A stretch of DNA of 64,000 bases from Bacteroides oleiciplenus YIT 12058 (GCF_000315485.1 NZ_JH992941.1:620001-684000); one strand, 5' to 3'; positions 24,145 to 33,838 are shown, numbered from the stretch's first letter. Program-made: numbers and translations. Notes: a model not told the origin generated them from the letters alone.

Positions 24145-25914
24145 ATGACAAAGATTGATAAGTCCGTACTGATATTCGGAATCACTATTTTTCTTAAATT
24201 CATCCTATTTGATGTACTGTGGTGTATCCCCACTACTTTCGCCCCTTTCTCTTCCATTGAATTTTATACTACAAAGCTCATAGCTACCCTTATACTGCTT
24301 ATCCCCTACGCTTTCTTCAAGCTCTGGAAAACGGAAACCATCATCATGTTCCTGCTGGATGCCCTCCTGATAGCCAACCTGATGTACTTCCGTACCTATT
24401 ACACCGCCATACCGCTGAACAGTTACGGACTATCGGGCAACCTTGCGGACTTCACCGGAAGCGTGGTAGATTCCCTCCGGTGGTATGACCTGTTCTTTCC
24501 GCTATCTACCATTGCCGCGGTCCTGATTCATCTGCGTACAAAAAAAACACCACATCTGAAACGTCCGGCACCTGTTCTTCCATATTTGGGAGTGTTGGCA
24601 GCAATCATCTGCATCTTTACCATCGTGACGATGACAAAAGGCGGATTCAAAGCTGCTAACGCTAAAGTCCGCCAGGCTGCTTATCTCTGTTCAAGCGGAG
24701 CTAGCATGTACACCGTCTTCGGTAGCTTGTGCTACGACCTCATGAATCAGCAAGCCGAGCTGACTCCCGAAGTACAAAAAGAAATAGAAGATTGGCTGGC
24801 TCAGAAACCTAAACACGAGATTGCCGTACCAGATAGCTGTAGTGGCAGCCAACGCAATAACTGCATCATTATCTTTGCAGAATCACTGGAAAGCTGGGTG
24901 CTGGAAAAAGAAGTGGAAGGACAGGAAATCACTCCTTATCTAAACAAGCTACTGAAAGACTCCACCACTCTTTATGCCCCGCATGTGCTGACGCAGGTAA
25001 AAGGCGGCCGTTCCATCGATGCACAGCTAATGCTCTGTACCGGACTGCTTCCTTTAAACAGCGGCACTTACAGCAGTCAATATCCCAATCATGTCTATCC
25101 CTCACTCCAGAAAGCCATGCGGGAGAAAAAGCAATCACGCAACTACTTGCTGACCATAGATAAAGTGTCTACATGGAATCAGGGACCCATTGCTTACAGT
25201 TTTGGCATAGATACCATCCTTGCTTATCACGACTTTAAACTGACCGAAGCTTTCGGGACACATAAGCGCACTGGAGACGGTTCATTCTTTGCCCAATGTC
25301 AGGAGAAGATATCCAAAGGAGAAATCTGGAAGAAAGGGGAAAATGCATACATACAATTCATCACTTACTCCGGCCATGCCCCGTTCATATTACCGGAACA
25401 TCTGAGAGAGGTATCATTCTCTGCCGATATTCCGGAGAAAATGGGAAGCTATATGACTACTGCCCGTTATACGGATAAAGCCATCGGAAAGTTTGTAGAA
25501 TACCTGAAAACACTTCCACAATATAAGGAAACACTGATTGTCATCACAGGAGACCATGAAGGTCTGGCATCTTACCGTACTGAATTATGTGACAACCCCT
25601 ATGGTAAAGGCATTGTATCCGATAAGCCATTTACCCCCTTTATTGTTGTGAACTCACCCGTAGGTATGCGCTATGACGAGGTAATGGGGCAGATAGATAT
25701 GTATCCCACCCTGCTAAACCTGCTTCAACTGGATGATTATTACTGGACTGGTCTTGGCGAAAGCATTCTTAATCCTGACAAGAAAGGATTTGCCGTAGGA
25801 TCGCAAATGAATGTGGAAGGAGAAGGCTATACTCCGGAAGAAGTGGATTTCGCAAAGGAAGCTTATGAGGTTTCCGACCAGATAATTCATTTTAATTATT
25901 TCGGGAGAAAGTAA
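24145..25914 (+). CDS. LtaS-like membrane sulfatase-fold phosphotransferase
   Basis: 589 residues. The N-terminal part (1-170) has about five hydrophobic helices. The C-terminal extracytoplasmic domain is of the sulfatase/alkaline phosphatase fold: CIIIFAESLESWVLE (first metal-binding Glu), KGGRSIDAQLM (position of the LtaS nucleophile, here Ser rather than Thr by my alignment), ITYSGHAPF, and IVITGDHEGLA (metal-binding DH). Relatives move glycerol- or ethanolamine-phosphate onto envelope glycolipids. The position between the MsbA-like exporter and the glycosyltransferase island suggests modification of lipid A or surface glycan. The exact donor is unknown. Confidence 0.8.
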   Translation: MTKIDKSVLIFGITIFLKFILFDVLWCIPTTFAPFSSIEFYTTKLIATLILLIPYAFFKLWKTETIIMFLLDALLIANLMYFRTYYTAIPLNSYGLSGNLADFTGSVVDSLRWYDLFFPLSTIAAVLIHLRTKKTPHLKRPAPVLPYLGVLAAIICIFTIVTMTKGGFKAANAKVRQAAYLCSSGASMYTVFGSLCYDLMNQQAELTPEVQKEIEDWLAQKPKHEIAVPDSCSGSQRNNCIIIFAESLESWVLEKEVEGQEITPYLNKLLKDSTTLYAPHVLTQVKGGRSIDAQLMLCTGLLPLNSGTYSSQYPNHVYPSLQKAMREKKQSRNYLLTIDKVSTWNQGPIAYSFGIDTILAYHDFKLTEAFGTHKRTGDGSFFAQCQEKISKGEIWKKGENAYIQFITYSGHAPFILPEHLREVSFSADIPEKMGSYMTTARYTDKAIGKFVEYLKTLPQYKETLIVITGDHEGLASYRTELCDNPYGKGIVSDKPFTPFIVVNSPVGMRYDEVMGQIDMYPTLLNLLQLDDYYWTGLGESILNPDKKGFAVGSQMNVEGEGYTPEEVDFAKEAYEVSDQIIHFNYFGRK

Positions 25915-25927
25915 CGCATCTCCTCAT

Positions 25928-26350
25928 TCAATATAAGAAACCAACAATCCAGATTGGCAATTTATGTCGATACGGAGTTTCTATGCCGTCTGCCAATATA
26001 TATGAATCCGGTAAATCCGCAATTTGGTCATAACTTTTTCCTTCACCGCCAACTTCCAGCGTATAGCGTCCGTTTACTTTAAAATCGCCTGTTTTCTTGC
26101 CATATACCACATCATTCATATAGCCTAACTGATTCACGACAAACGTTTCACGTGCCGTACCTATCTTCACAGGGCGGGAGGCCAAAGCATAGAGCAAATT
26201 AGGATTATCCAGATATATCTTATCCGGCTTCTGCATCTTTTTGACAGACAACAAATCCGCATACAGCAACCGGAGCAGTTTAGCCCATTCCAGACTATTC
26301 AAATATTCTATTACAGTATTACTTGAGGTAGTTCCGACTCTATAATAAAA
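25928..26350 (-). pseudogene. C-terminal remnant of a DUF4143 AAA-family ATPase
   Basis: About 140 residues of open frame with no ATG at its head (a stop lies at 26351-26353; the first usable codon is TTG 26302). The content (VGTTSSNTVIEYLNSLEWAK, then KPDKIYLDNPNLLYAL, then RETFVVNQLG, then LEVGGEGKSYDQIADLPDSY) matches the C-terminal DUF4143 domain of ATPases normally about 380-400 residues long. The ATPase half is gone. It is a fossil at the edge of the glycosyltransferase island, possibly the scar of an exchange event. Confidence 0.75.
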
Positions 26351-26442
26351 TTAGTAACCTGTTCAATACTTGTATAATAATCCATCTGATTCTTTAAAAT
26401 GCTTTTTTAAAACTTTATTCATTAATTTCGCCTACAAATACT

Positions 26443-26450
26443 TATCTTTG
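26443..26450 (+). promoter_or_regulatory. Glycosyltransferase island promoter, -7 element
   Basis: TATCTTTG in an AT-rich stretch, about 136 nt before the first glycosyltransferase gene. This leaves a long untranslated leader. Confidence 0.55.
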
Positions 26451-26585
26451 TACATATTAAAATCAAAATGCAATTTGGATTCATTTATAAAACAATCATA
26501 TGAATGCCATATCCAAGTTTATTATTGCCACAATTAAATTAATTATTAAATTGCACCCCAATGATGCACACTCATAATCAAAAGT

Positions 26586-27563
26586 ATGATTCGAAGCTTA
26601 AAACATTATTTTAAAAAGAAGAATGAGTTTTACACCGGAAACTTAGAACCAACTTACACGAATTGGGACATCCTGGAATGCAAAGACTTATACCTCAGTA
26701 AAGTCTCTGATTCCCAAAGAGAGCAATCGTCCCGACTACTTACAGAGAAAACTATCTTCCACGCTTACTGGCACGGAACTTTTGGTCTTAAGCAAGCTTT
26801 TTCCATTAAAAGTTTTCTGTGTACACAAAATTTGGAAAGTACAGAGTTGTGGCTGTGGCTGGATGAAGCAAATGGTTATTCACAGGTGGAGAGCAACCCA
26901 TATCTGCATGAGCTGAAAGACAAAATAAAAATAGTATCATGGAATGTTGAAAAAGAAATAGTAGGCACTCCATTCTTAAAAATCAAGGAATACATCCATG
27001 CAGCCAAGAATTTGGCAGCAAAGGGTGATGATTTCCGGATTATTTCTCTCTATAAATATGGAGGCTTATACTTCGATCTCGATGTCATGTTTTTGAAAGA
27101 CTTTACTCCTTTGCTAAAAGGACACGAATTTGTCTATGCATGGGAATACCAACCTTATGCAAACAGTGCAATTTTATATCTACGTAAGAATAGCTACATA
27201 ACAAATTACTTAGCGAAAAAACTACAAAAAAGAAAAGCAGCAATGCCATGGGTATTATTTGATTACAAAGATAAGAAATTAGCAAACCTAAGGAATTATC
27301 CTTGTACCTTTTTCGATCCGTTGTGGGGAGGATATTGCGAAGGAATGCCTTTAAGCAAATTCACAGACTTCTTCAAAGAGTTTGGCGATGGTTTCGACCA
27401 AAAAAAGACTATCAATAGTTATAAAGAGTTCTTTCCCGGAGCATTCGCATATCATTGGCACAATTCGTGGGATGCCAAAGAAGTAGAGAACTCATACTTT
27501 GGTCTATTTAATCGTGAATTCAACCAAATATTGAATAACAACAAACAATACACTAACTTTTAG
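26586..27563 (+). CDS. GT32-type glycosyltransferase (DXD sugar-binding)
   Basis: 325 residues, no signal or membrane helix. The core motif YGGLYFDLD (158-166) is the DXD site of GT32/capsular transferases that hold a nucleotide sugar through a metal. SIKSFLCTQNLESTELWLWLDE at 73-94 is the usual nucleotide-binding opening. The C-terminal AYHWHNSW is also seen in this group. First gene of the island; 4 nt to the next gene. Donor and acceptor sugars cannot be read from sequence. Confidence 0.8.
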   Translation: MIRSLKHYFKKKNEFYTGNLEPTYTNWDILECKDLYLSKVSDSQREQSSRLLTEKTIFHAYWHGTFGLKQAFSIKSFLCTQNLESTELWLWLDEANGYSQVESNPYLHELKDKIKIVSWNVEKEIVGTPFLKIKEYIHAAKNLAAKGDDFRIISLYKYGGLYFDLDVMFLKDFTPLLKGHEFVYAWEYQPYANSAILYLRKNSYITNYLAKKLQKRKAAMPWVLFDYKDKKLANLRNYPCTFFDPLWGGYCEGMPLSKFTDFFKEFGDGFDQKKTINSYKEFFPGAFAYHWHNSWDAKEVENSYFGLFNREFNQILNNNKQYTNF

Positions 27564-27567
27564 CCAT

Positions 27568-28539
27568 ATGCAAAAGAAATTTATAAAACTACTGAAAAAG
27601 CTACGCCAACGTCATATCCAAAAGTACGGATTACCGCAACATAGGCTTCTGTGCAGAGAAACAGACCCTAATATCATAGCAGACCAAATCAGAAAGAGAT
27701 TACTATCCCCTGAGCCTTGCATGCTCTCAAGATTCGGCGCAGTTGAAATAGGATGCGTAGTGAACTACTTAGGCATCTATCGCCAAAAAAGAAAAATTAT
27801 CAAATACATAAAAGGAGAAGCATTCCCTTGGTGGTGGGAAGAAGATACAATGTATCCGATGAGAAATAATGCCGGATTCTTTTCGGCGACTCCCGAACTG
27901 TTAAAACGTTTTTCGGAGATGATGATTGAAGACATGCCTCTGATTGATATTCTTGCTTCCTGGAGGTTCGAAGAAGAATACTTCTCAAAGGAATTACAGC
28001 ATACCTACAAAATAGATTTTGAGCCCTACAACCCCTTTTGGAGCGATGTGCCATGGACGACTGCCTTAGAAGGTAAAAAGGTTTTGGTAGTACATCCTTT
28101 TGCTGAAACCATACAAAAGCAGTATCTCCGAAAAGAGCTTATCCACAAAGACCCAAGAGCTCTGCCAACTTTCGACTTACAAACAATCAAGGCTATTCAA
28201 ACTATTGGCAATCAAAGCGACAGTAGATTCGAGACATGGTTTGACGCTCTCGAATTCATGAAAAGCGAAATTGACAAAAGGGATTATGATGTCTGTTTAT
28301 TGGGGTGTGGAGCGTATGGGATGCCATTAGCAGCACACGTCAAACGTTCCGGGAAAAAGGCTGTACACATAGGTGGCAGTTTACAATTACTGTTCGGGAT
28401 AAGAGGCGCCAGATGGGAAAACAGTAACTATAATGCAACTTATAATTATTCGAAATTAATGAATGAATATTGGGTTAAACCCTCTGAGACCGAAACTCCC
28501 CAAAAGGCCCGGCAGGTAGAAGAGGGATGCTATTGGTAA
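27568..28539 (+). CDS. GT-D-fold glycosyltransferase-like protein
   Basis: 323 residues. MLSRFGAVEIG (53-62) and the C-terminal LLGCGAYGMPLAAHVKRSGK plus HIGGSLQLLFGIRGARW resemble the GT-D (DUF1792) fold, in which a DXE-like motif binds the metal; here that place reads GAVE, so the catalytic motif is altered or I have the register wrong. No membrane segment. It starts 4 nt after the GT32 gene and is followed 52 nt later by a GT4 gene. The assignment is from remembered motifs. Confidence 0.6.
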   Translation: MQKKFIKLLKKLRQRHIQKYGLPQHRLLCRETDPNIIADQIRKRLLSPEPCMLSRFGAVEIGCVVNYLGIYRQKRKIIKYIKGEAFPWWWEEDTMYPMRNNAGFFSATPELLKRFSEMMIEDMPLIDILASWRFEEEYFSKELQHTYKIDFEPYNPFWSDVPWTTALEGKKVLVVHPFAETIQKQYLRKELIHKDPRALPTFDLQTIKAIQTIGNQSDSRFETWFDALEFMKSEIDKRDYDVCLLGCGAYGMPLAAHVKRSGKKAVHIGGSLQLLFGIRGARWENSNYNATYNYSKLMNEYWVKPSETETPQKARQVEEGCYW

Positions 28540-28591
28540 CAATATCTCTATTTTTATCCATTAGACAACATTTATAAAAACTAGCTTATAT

Positions 28592-29716
28592 ATGAAACTT
28601 AGAATATTCAAGAAAAATAAAAACCGTCATATTCTCTATTCCCTATTCAATAGGAAATGGGTCTACGTTTCATATATTTCCGATGTATATTATAACAGGA
28701 AAAATAAAAACTTTATGCAATCTCACCAAAACAGGAGAGAGGCATTAATCATTGGAAAAACGTTCCACTCTTTAGGTTACAACGTAAAGGTGGCATGTTG
28801 CAGCGAACCCCAAGAATGTGACAATCGGCAATATGATATTATCTTTGGTTTGGAGCCCAACTTCCTAACCATGAGCAAAAGGAATCCCCAAGCTCTAAAG
28901 ATATACTACGCAACAGGGTCTTATTGGAAACATCAACGCGCAATGGTAATTAACAGAACTGATTTATTCAATAAGGAACATGGAACACAACTGCCGTATG
29001 CCCGCTTAGTAATTGCACATGATAGTTGTGAAATGGCAGATGTTATTTTCCAAATAGGTAGTTCGTTTACTATCCGGACATATCCCCCGGAATTACAAAA
29101 TAAAATAAAGATAATCAATCAATCCAGCAATTTTTTTCAGGAGTGCGACCTGAAACATAAGCTTCAGAGTGTTTCCATAAAAGATTTCCTGTGGTTCGGT
29201 TCCAGTGGTAGTTTACTGAAAGGATTAGATTTGGTTTTGGAATACTTTATTGTTCACCCACAGTACAACCTGCATGTGGTTGGCACTATTGATGATGAAT
29301 TCATGGATTACTACCAGAATCGCGTAGCAGGATGCCGGAATATTACGTTTCATGGTTATCTTAGCACCGCATCCGAAGAATTCATGCATTTAGCTTATCT
29401 TTGTTCCTTCAATATATTTCCTTCGGGCAGTGAAGGATGTCCCGGCTCTGTTATTGCTTTGATGCAAATGGGGGTCGTTCCTATAGCCTCCAGATGGGGA
29501 GCAGTAGAGCAAATAGAACATTATGGTTATCTATTGCCGGAATTATCCGTTGAGGCGATAAGTGAAGCTATGGAATGGGCAACGACGTTGCCCCGGGAAA
29601 AATTTCATAAGCTGATAAAAGAAAATATATCATATTCAAAACACACATGGAATCTGGAAAGATTTGAAAATGAATTTCGCTCTTTATTGCAAGAAGCTAT
29701 AAAAACAAAAATATAA
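28592..29716 (+). CDS. GT4-like glycosyltransferase
   Basis: 374 residues. GT-B-type enzyme: the C-terminal nucleotide-sugar domain has NLHVVGTIDDEF, an NITFHGYLST segment and FPSGSEGCPGSVIALMQMGVVPIAS, where the Glu and the Gly-rich loop sit. The N-terminal acceptor domain opens with a short basic stretch. Cytoplasmic. Seven nucleotides separate it from the next transferase, so they share a transcript. Confidence 0.75.
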   Translation: MKLRIFKKNKNRHILYSLFNRKWVYVSYISDVYYNRKNKNFMQSHQNRREALIIGKTFHSLGYNVKVACCSEPQECDNRQYDIIFGLEPNFLTMSKRNPQALKIYYATGSYWKHQRAMVINRTDLFNKEHGTQLPYARLVIAHDSCEMADVIFQIGSSFTIRTYPPELQNKIKIINQSSNFFQECDLKHKLQSVSIKDFLWFGSSGSLLKGLDLVLEYFIVHPQYNLHVVGTIDDEFMDYYQNRVAGCRNITFHGYLSTASEEFMHLAYLCSFNIFPSGSEGCPGSVIALMQMGVVPIASRWGAVEQIEHYGYLLPELSVEAISEAMEWATTLPREKFHKLIKENISYSKHTWNLERFENEFRSLLQEAIKTKI

Positions 29717-29723
29717 AAATCAG

Positions 29724-30851
29724 GTGGAAAAACAGCCGTACATCATTTACGATTCTCAAATATTCGATCTGCAGAAATATGGCGGAATTTCACGTTATTT
29801 CTGCGAAATCATATCCAAACTGGATATGGAGTATGATATTTCTGTCCGTTTTACAGAGAACCACTATTTAGTGCAGACCAAACTTGCCGAACACCGCATT
29901 TATGTCCCACATTTCTTTTTCAAACATTACAAACAGAGACTTCTGCTCGGAAATCAAAAGCTGACAAGAAGATTGCTCCGGAAATCGTCTCCTTACCTTT
30001 TCCACCCCACTTACTATGACCCGTCTTTTCTTGAGTGTATCGGCCATAATCCCTATGTGATAACAGTACATGACATGATTCATGAACTGTTTCCCAAGTA
30101 TTTTCATGATGCCAAGGAGGTTGCGGCACAAAAGAAGGAGGTAATAACTAAAGCTGACCGGATTATTGCAATCAGTGAAAATACCAAAAAGGACATCATC
30201 AATATATTAAATATCGATCCCCGGAAAATAGACGTCATCTACCATGGGACAAGTATGCAGCCCCATCATGGGAAAGACCAATTATCACTTCCCGATCGTT
30301 ATATTCTGTTTGTGGGAGACCGAACTCTTTATAAGAACTTCCAACGCCTACTGGAAGCTTTTGCTATTATCCACAAAACAGACCAGGACTTGTATCTGCT
30401 TTGTACGGGGCATCCGCTCAATTGGGAAGAGAAGACTTTGATAGATAAACTGAATATTGCAGACAGGATTATACAAGTTTCAATAGATGACAGGAATCTG
30501 AGCGAACTATACAGTAGGGCACTCCTCTTTGTATTTCCATCACTTTATGAAGGGTTCGGCATCCCGATTCTGGAAGCTTATGCCTGCCATTGTCCTGTAG
30601 CCTTGAGCAATACCAGTTGCTTTCCCGAAATAGCGGGTGATGCCGGTGCTTATTTCGATCCTTACTCTGTGGAATCGATGGTACAGACGCTGACAGAAGT
30701 TATTTATAGCAATGAAAAACGTTCCTGTTTAGTAGCAACAGGAATGAAACGGTTACAATTATACTCTTGGGAAAAAACAACTCAGGAAACAAAGAAGGTA
30801 TATCAAAAGGTCTTAAATGAAACTCTAATCCCCAAAACGTTTGCCAAATGA
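29724..30851 (+). CDS. GT4 glycosyltransferase (GTG start)
   Basis: 375 residues, starting with GTG at 29724; the next in-frame ATG is far inside conserved sequence. N-terminal YDSQIFDLQKYGGISRYFCEI is the glycine loop of the first Rossmann domain. The second domain has LFVGDRTLYKNFQRLLEAF and FPSLYEGFGIPILEAYACHCPVA with the donor-binding Glu. It resembles mannosyl/rhamnosyl transferases of surface glycans. Its stop overlaps the next start as ATGA (30848-30851). Confidence 0.88.
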   Translation: MEKQPYIIYDSQIFDLQKYGGISRYFCEIISKLDMEYDISVRFTENHYLVQTKLAEHRIYVPHFFFKHYKQRLLLGNQKLTRRLLRKSSPYLFHPTYYDPSFLECIGHNPYVITVHDMIHELFPKYFHDAKEVAAQKKEVITKADRIIAISENTKKDIINILNIDPRKIDVIYHGTSMQPHHGKDQLSLPDRYILFVGDRTLYKNFQRLLEAFAIIHKTDQDLYLLCTGHPLNWEEKTLIDKLNIADRIIQVSIDDRNLSELYSRALLFVFPSLYEGFGIPILEAYACHCPVALSNTSCFPEIAGDAGAYFDPYSVESMVQTLTEVIYSNEKRSCLVATGMKRLQLYSWEKTTQETKKVYQKVLNETLIPKTFAK

Positions 30852-31723
30852 AAACCCCGATTCTTAGCATTATTACAGTCAACTTCAACAACAACGAAGG
30901 ACTTAAGAAAACATTGCGCAGCATCGAAACGCAATCATACACCAGCTATGAACATATCATCATAGATGCCGATTCTAACGATGGAAGCAAAGAAACCATA
31001 GAAAAGTATTCGGAAAGAAACACTCGACTGACTTATTGGGTTTCTGAGAAAGATAACGGTATCTATGACGGAATGAACAAGGGAATCAGGCAAGCCAAAG
31101 GAGAATATCTCTATTTCCTAAATTCGGGAGACTGTCTGCAAGGAGATATCCTTAAAAAGATTTCTTTTGACGGAACAAAATATATCTATGGAGATATGGT
31201 CTTAATAAACAACCAAGAGCAAAGGAAAGAAACAGGACCTGATTACCCCGACTTAATTTTCTTTTTCTACAATGCATTAGCACATCAGGCATGCTTCATC
31301 CACCATTCTCTTTTTGCCGATAAATTATATGACACCCGATATAAGATAATTGCAGATTGGGGACATAGCTTCCAGTCCATCATCATGGAAGGATGCAGCT
31401 ACCGTCACATACCGTCAACTATTGCCGAATGTGACGGAACAGGCATTAGCTCCAACTACATAGATGTACAGACAGAACGGTTAAAGTGGCTTAAGGAAAA
31501 CCTTTCGCATCAACTTTATTCCACATACATTGATATACTGGAATATAACAAATCGGAGTTCAAAGCCATCATACCAACTATGAATCACACAAAAAAATTC
31601 CAGAAAAGAGCACGTAAACTGGTCTGTTGGTTGCTGAAGCTTAATGCTATCTTTTCTTCTCATCACACCCCTGCTGAAGATATATATAATAGCATTTTAT
31701 ATCGCCCATTTTCAAACAAATAA
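30848..31723 (+). CDS. GT2 glycosyltransferase
   Basis: 291 residues. GT-A fold: LSIITVNFNNNEGLKKTLRS at the start, DADSNDGSKETI, then EKDNGIYDGMNKGIRQAKGEYLYFLNSGD, where NSGD stands in for the metal-binding DXD. This WVSEKDNGIYDAMNKG type is frequent in Bacteroides capsule and LPS loci. Translationally coupled to the preceding GT4 gene. Confidence 0.85.
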   Translation: MKTPILSIITVNFNNNEGLKKTLRSIETQSYTSYEHIIIDADSNDGSKETIEKYSERNTRLTYWVSEKDNGIYDGMNKGIRQAKGEYLYFLNSGDCLQGDILKKISFDGTKYIYGDMVLINNQEQRKETGPDYPDLIFFFYNALAHQACFIHHSLFADKLYDTRYKIIADWGHSFQSIIMEGCSYRHIPSTIAECDGTGISSNYIDVQTERLKWLKENLSHQLYSTYIDILEYNKSEFKAIIPTMNHTKKFQKRARKLVCWLLKLNAIFSSHHTPAEDIYNSILYRPFSNK

Positions 31724-31734
31724 TACGGAAAGCC

Positions 31735-32712
31735 ATGAAAATTTCTATTATTATTCCTGCATATAATGCGGAAAAGCACATCAGAAAATGTATTCTATCA
31801 GCATTGCAACAAAACATCGCACCTGACGAATACGAAATTATCACAATTAATGATGGCTCTACAGACCAGACAGCCGATATTATACAAGGGCTATCTAAGG
31901 AACATCCCACCATAAAAAGTATCACGACCCCCAATCAGGGAGTAAGTGCTGCTAGAAATCTCGGTATGAGTATTGCGCGAGGAGAAGTTATCTTATTTGC
32001 CGATGCCGACGACTATTTCTGCACAAACTCGTTAGCACAAATCTATGAAGCAGTTCAGGAGAACCATTTAGATATTCTTCTGTTCGACTATAACCATTGG
32101 GGAAGCCAGGATAAACTATTGAAAGGGTTTGATTATGACGCACGCAAGTTTTGTCCGCAAGATATTGTTTCCGGTAAATCATTCATAAAGACAGGGTATA
32201 TGCCTGCCGCAGTCTGGATGCTTGCCTATCGCAGAGAATATATGCTGAAAATGGAATTCACTTTCATCAATATACGGCACGAAGATGAAGAATTCATTCC
32301 CCGCGTATTTTACTTTGCTGAGAAAATCATGCATCTCCCGTTGACGTGCTATAATTATGTGCAGAATGAAACTTCATTCATGCAGAATTATAAAGAATAT
32401 GGGCTCTTCGATAAGATAAAAGCTATGGATAGCCTCAATCGCTTCATAAAGGAACACGTGAAAGAAGAGGATATCTCGTTTGCCCTGAGTGAACATATAT
32501 CGTTAAGACTGATGGAGAACCTGAATAATAGTTTTGCCATCAAAAGCAGGGCTCAATGGAAAATGGTAAAACAGATGAAAAAAGCCGGACTGACCCCTCT
32601 TGTACATGCCAAAAGAGAAGGCCGCTACTCTTTCTTATATAAGTATTTTCCGATAGCATTCATTGTTTATTATCGCCATAAATATTTAAAACGCCAGCGT
32701 CGCCAATCGTAA
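31735..32712 (+). CDS. GT2 glycosyltransferase
   Basis: 325 residues. Canonical GT2 opening ISIIIPAYNAEKHIRKCILS, NDGSTDQTADII, NQGVSAARNLGMSIARGEVILFADADDYF (the DXD equivalent is DADD). The C-terminal 90 residues are basic (KYLKRQRRQS), which suits binding to the inner membrane face. It lies 11 nt after the previous gene and ends the first transcription block; the next gene has its own promoter. Confidence 0.88.
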   Translation: MKISIIIPAYNAEKHIRKCILSALQQNIAPDEYEIITINDGSTDQTADIIQGLSKEHPTIKSITTPNQGVSAARNLGMSIARGEVILFADADDYFCTNSLAQIYEAVQENHLDILLFDYNHWGSQDKLLKGFDYDARKFCPQDIVSGKSFIKTGYMPAAVWMLAYRREYMLKMEFTFINIRHEDEEFIPRVFYFAEKIMHLPLTCYNYVQNETSFMQNYKEYGLFDKIKAMDSLNRFIKEHVKEEDISFALSEHISLRLMENLNNSFAIKSRAQWKMVKQMKKAGLTPLVHAKREGRYSFLYKYFPIAFIVYYRHKYLKRQRRQS

Positions 32713-32780
32713 TAAAGAAGAAAATTCTTATCTAATGAGAAAATATGTCCATAAACTACATTTTTTTCTTCTATAATATG

Positions 32781-32788
32781 TACCTTTG
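32781..32788 (+). promoter_or_regulatory. GT8 gene promoter, -7 element
   Basis: TACCTTTG, 35 nt before the GT8 ATG. Confidence 0.6.
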
Positions 32789-32822
32789 CAAACTTGCATT
32801 TTTTATAATAACCTAAAGAACT

Positions 32823-33725
32823 ATGATAGATATTGTTTGTAGCATAGATGAAAACTACATTGAATATTGCGGTGTAATGTTAGCAAGCCTCTTTGTGCAT
32901 ACTCCACATGAGAAATTTCGCATACACATCATTTGCAGCAAAGTTGATAAAACCGGAAAAGAAAAACTTAAAGTGTTTTGCGAGGCACATCAAGCTGAAG
33001 TTTATTTTTATGACGTAGACTATTCGCTCATTAAAGACTTCCCCATAAGGAAACAGGATCATTTGTCTCTTGCTGCCTACCTAAGACTTTTCATGTCGGA
33101 GCTCATTCCTAGTCATATCAACAAGATTCTATACTTGGATTGTGACCTAATGGTAGTTGATTCCATTAAAGAATTGTGGGAGAAAAATATCGACGATATT
33201 GCCGTAGCTGCTGTTGAAGAAAGATCCCCATTCGATACCGAATCTCCTGTTGTACTAAAGTATCCTGCCGAATATTCTTACTTCAACTCGGGAGTAATGC
33301 TTATAAATCTACAGAAATGGAGAGAAAAGGAACTTGTAAAGGCATGTAAAAGTTATATCGTATCCAATTATGACAACATAAAATTGCACGACCAGGATGT
33401 ACTGAACGCATTACTTCATAAAGAAAAACAATTTATTTCCATTCGTTGGAATCTGATGGACTTCTTCCTGTACGCATGTCCTGAAGTACAGCCTGAAAGG
33501 AAAAACGATTGGGATAATGCCTTGAAATCTCCTGCTATCATACATTTTACCGGAAAACGCAAACCATGGATGTACAACTGCGACAGCCCTTTCCGCGATC
33601 AATACATTCAGTTTGCCAAACAGCATGGATGGCATGTTATCACCCGCAAAAATGCCATTCACTATTTCTTTCGCAAGATTTTATATAAAGTAATAAACAA
33701 GAAGAAAACAATAAAAGTTAAATAA
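32823..33725 (+). CDS. GT8 glycosyltransferase (LPS galactosyl/glucosyltransferase type)
   Basis: 300 residues. Start VCSIDENYIEYCGVMLASL, the metal site ILYLDCDLMVVDSIKELW with DxD, FNSGVMLINLQKWR, HDQDVLNALL and IIHFTGKRKPW are the ordered signatures of GT8, which includes the LPS core enzymes WaaI/WaaJ/RfaJ. Cytoplasmic, retaining. Own promoter at 32781-32788. Confidence 0.9.
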   Translation: MIDIVCSIDENYIEYCGVMLASLFVHTPHEKFRIHIICSKVDKTGKEKLKVFCEAHQAEVYFYDVDYSLIKDFPIRKQDHLSLAAYLRLFMSELIPSHINKILYLDCDLMVVDSIKELWEKNIDDIAVAAVEERSPFDTESPVVLKYPAEYSYFNSGVMLINLQKWREKELVKACKSYIVSNYDNIKLHDQDVLNALLHKEKQFISIRWNLMDFFLYACPEVQPERKNDWDNALKSPAIIHFTGKRKPWMYNCDSPFRDQYIQFAKQHGWHVITRKNAIHYFFRKILYKVINKKKTIKVK

Positions 33726-33752
33726 CTGAACTAGAATACCCTAAGAGTTTTT

Positions 33753-33781
33753 ATTGATTTATTCACCAAGAATAAATCAAT
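33753..33781. repeat. Perfect 12-bp inverted repeat between two glycosyltransferase genes
   Basis: ATTGATTTATTC, loop ACCAA, GAATAAATCAAT. It lies after the GT8 stop and 17 nt before the next -7 element. It may act as a weak terminator (no T run) or as an operator. Confidence 0.6.
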
Positions 33782-33797
33782 GTATAGAAATATAGTA

Positions 33798-33805
33798 TAT
33801 CTTTG
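33798..33805 (+). promoter_or_regulatory. Promoter before the third glycosyltransferase block, -7 element
   Basis: TATCTTTG, 34 nt before the ATG at 33839. Confidence 0.6.
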
Positions 33806-33838
33806 TAAAATAGCAACCTAAACAATGATTTAAAGTTA

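Noticed and set aside
24021..24257. 78-codon minus-strand frame over the LtaS-like promoter
   Set aside because: It covers a divergent promoter region and the start of a well-supported gene; no motif.
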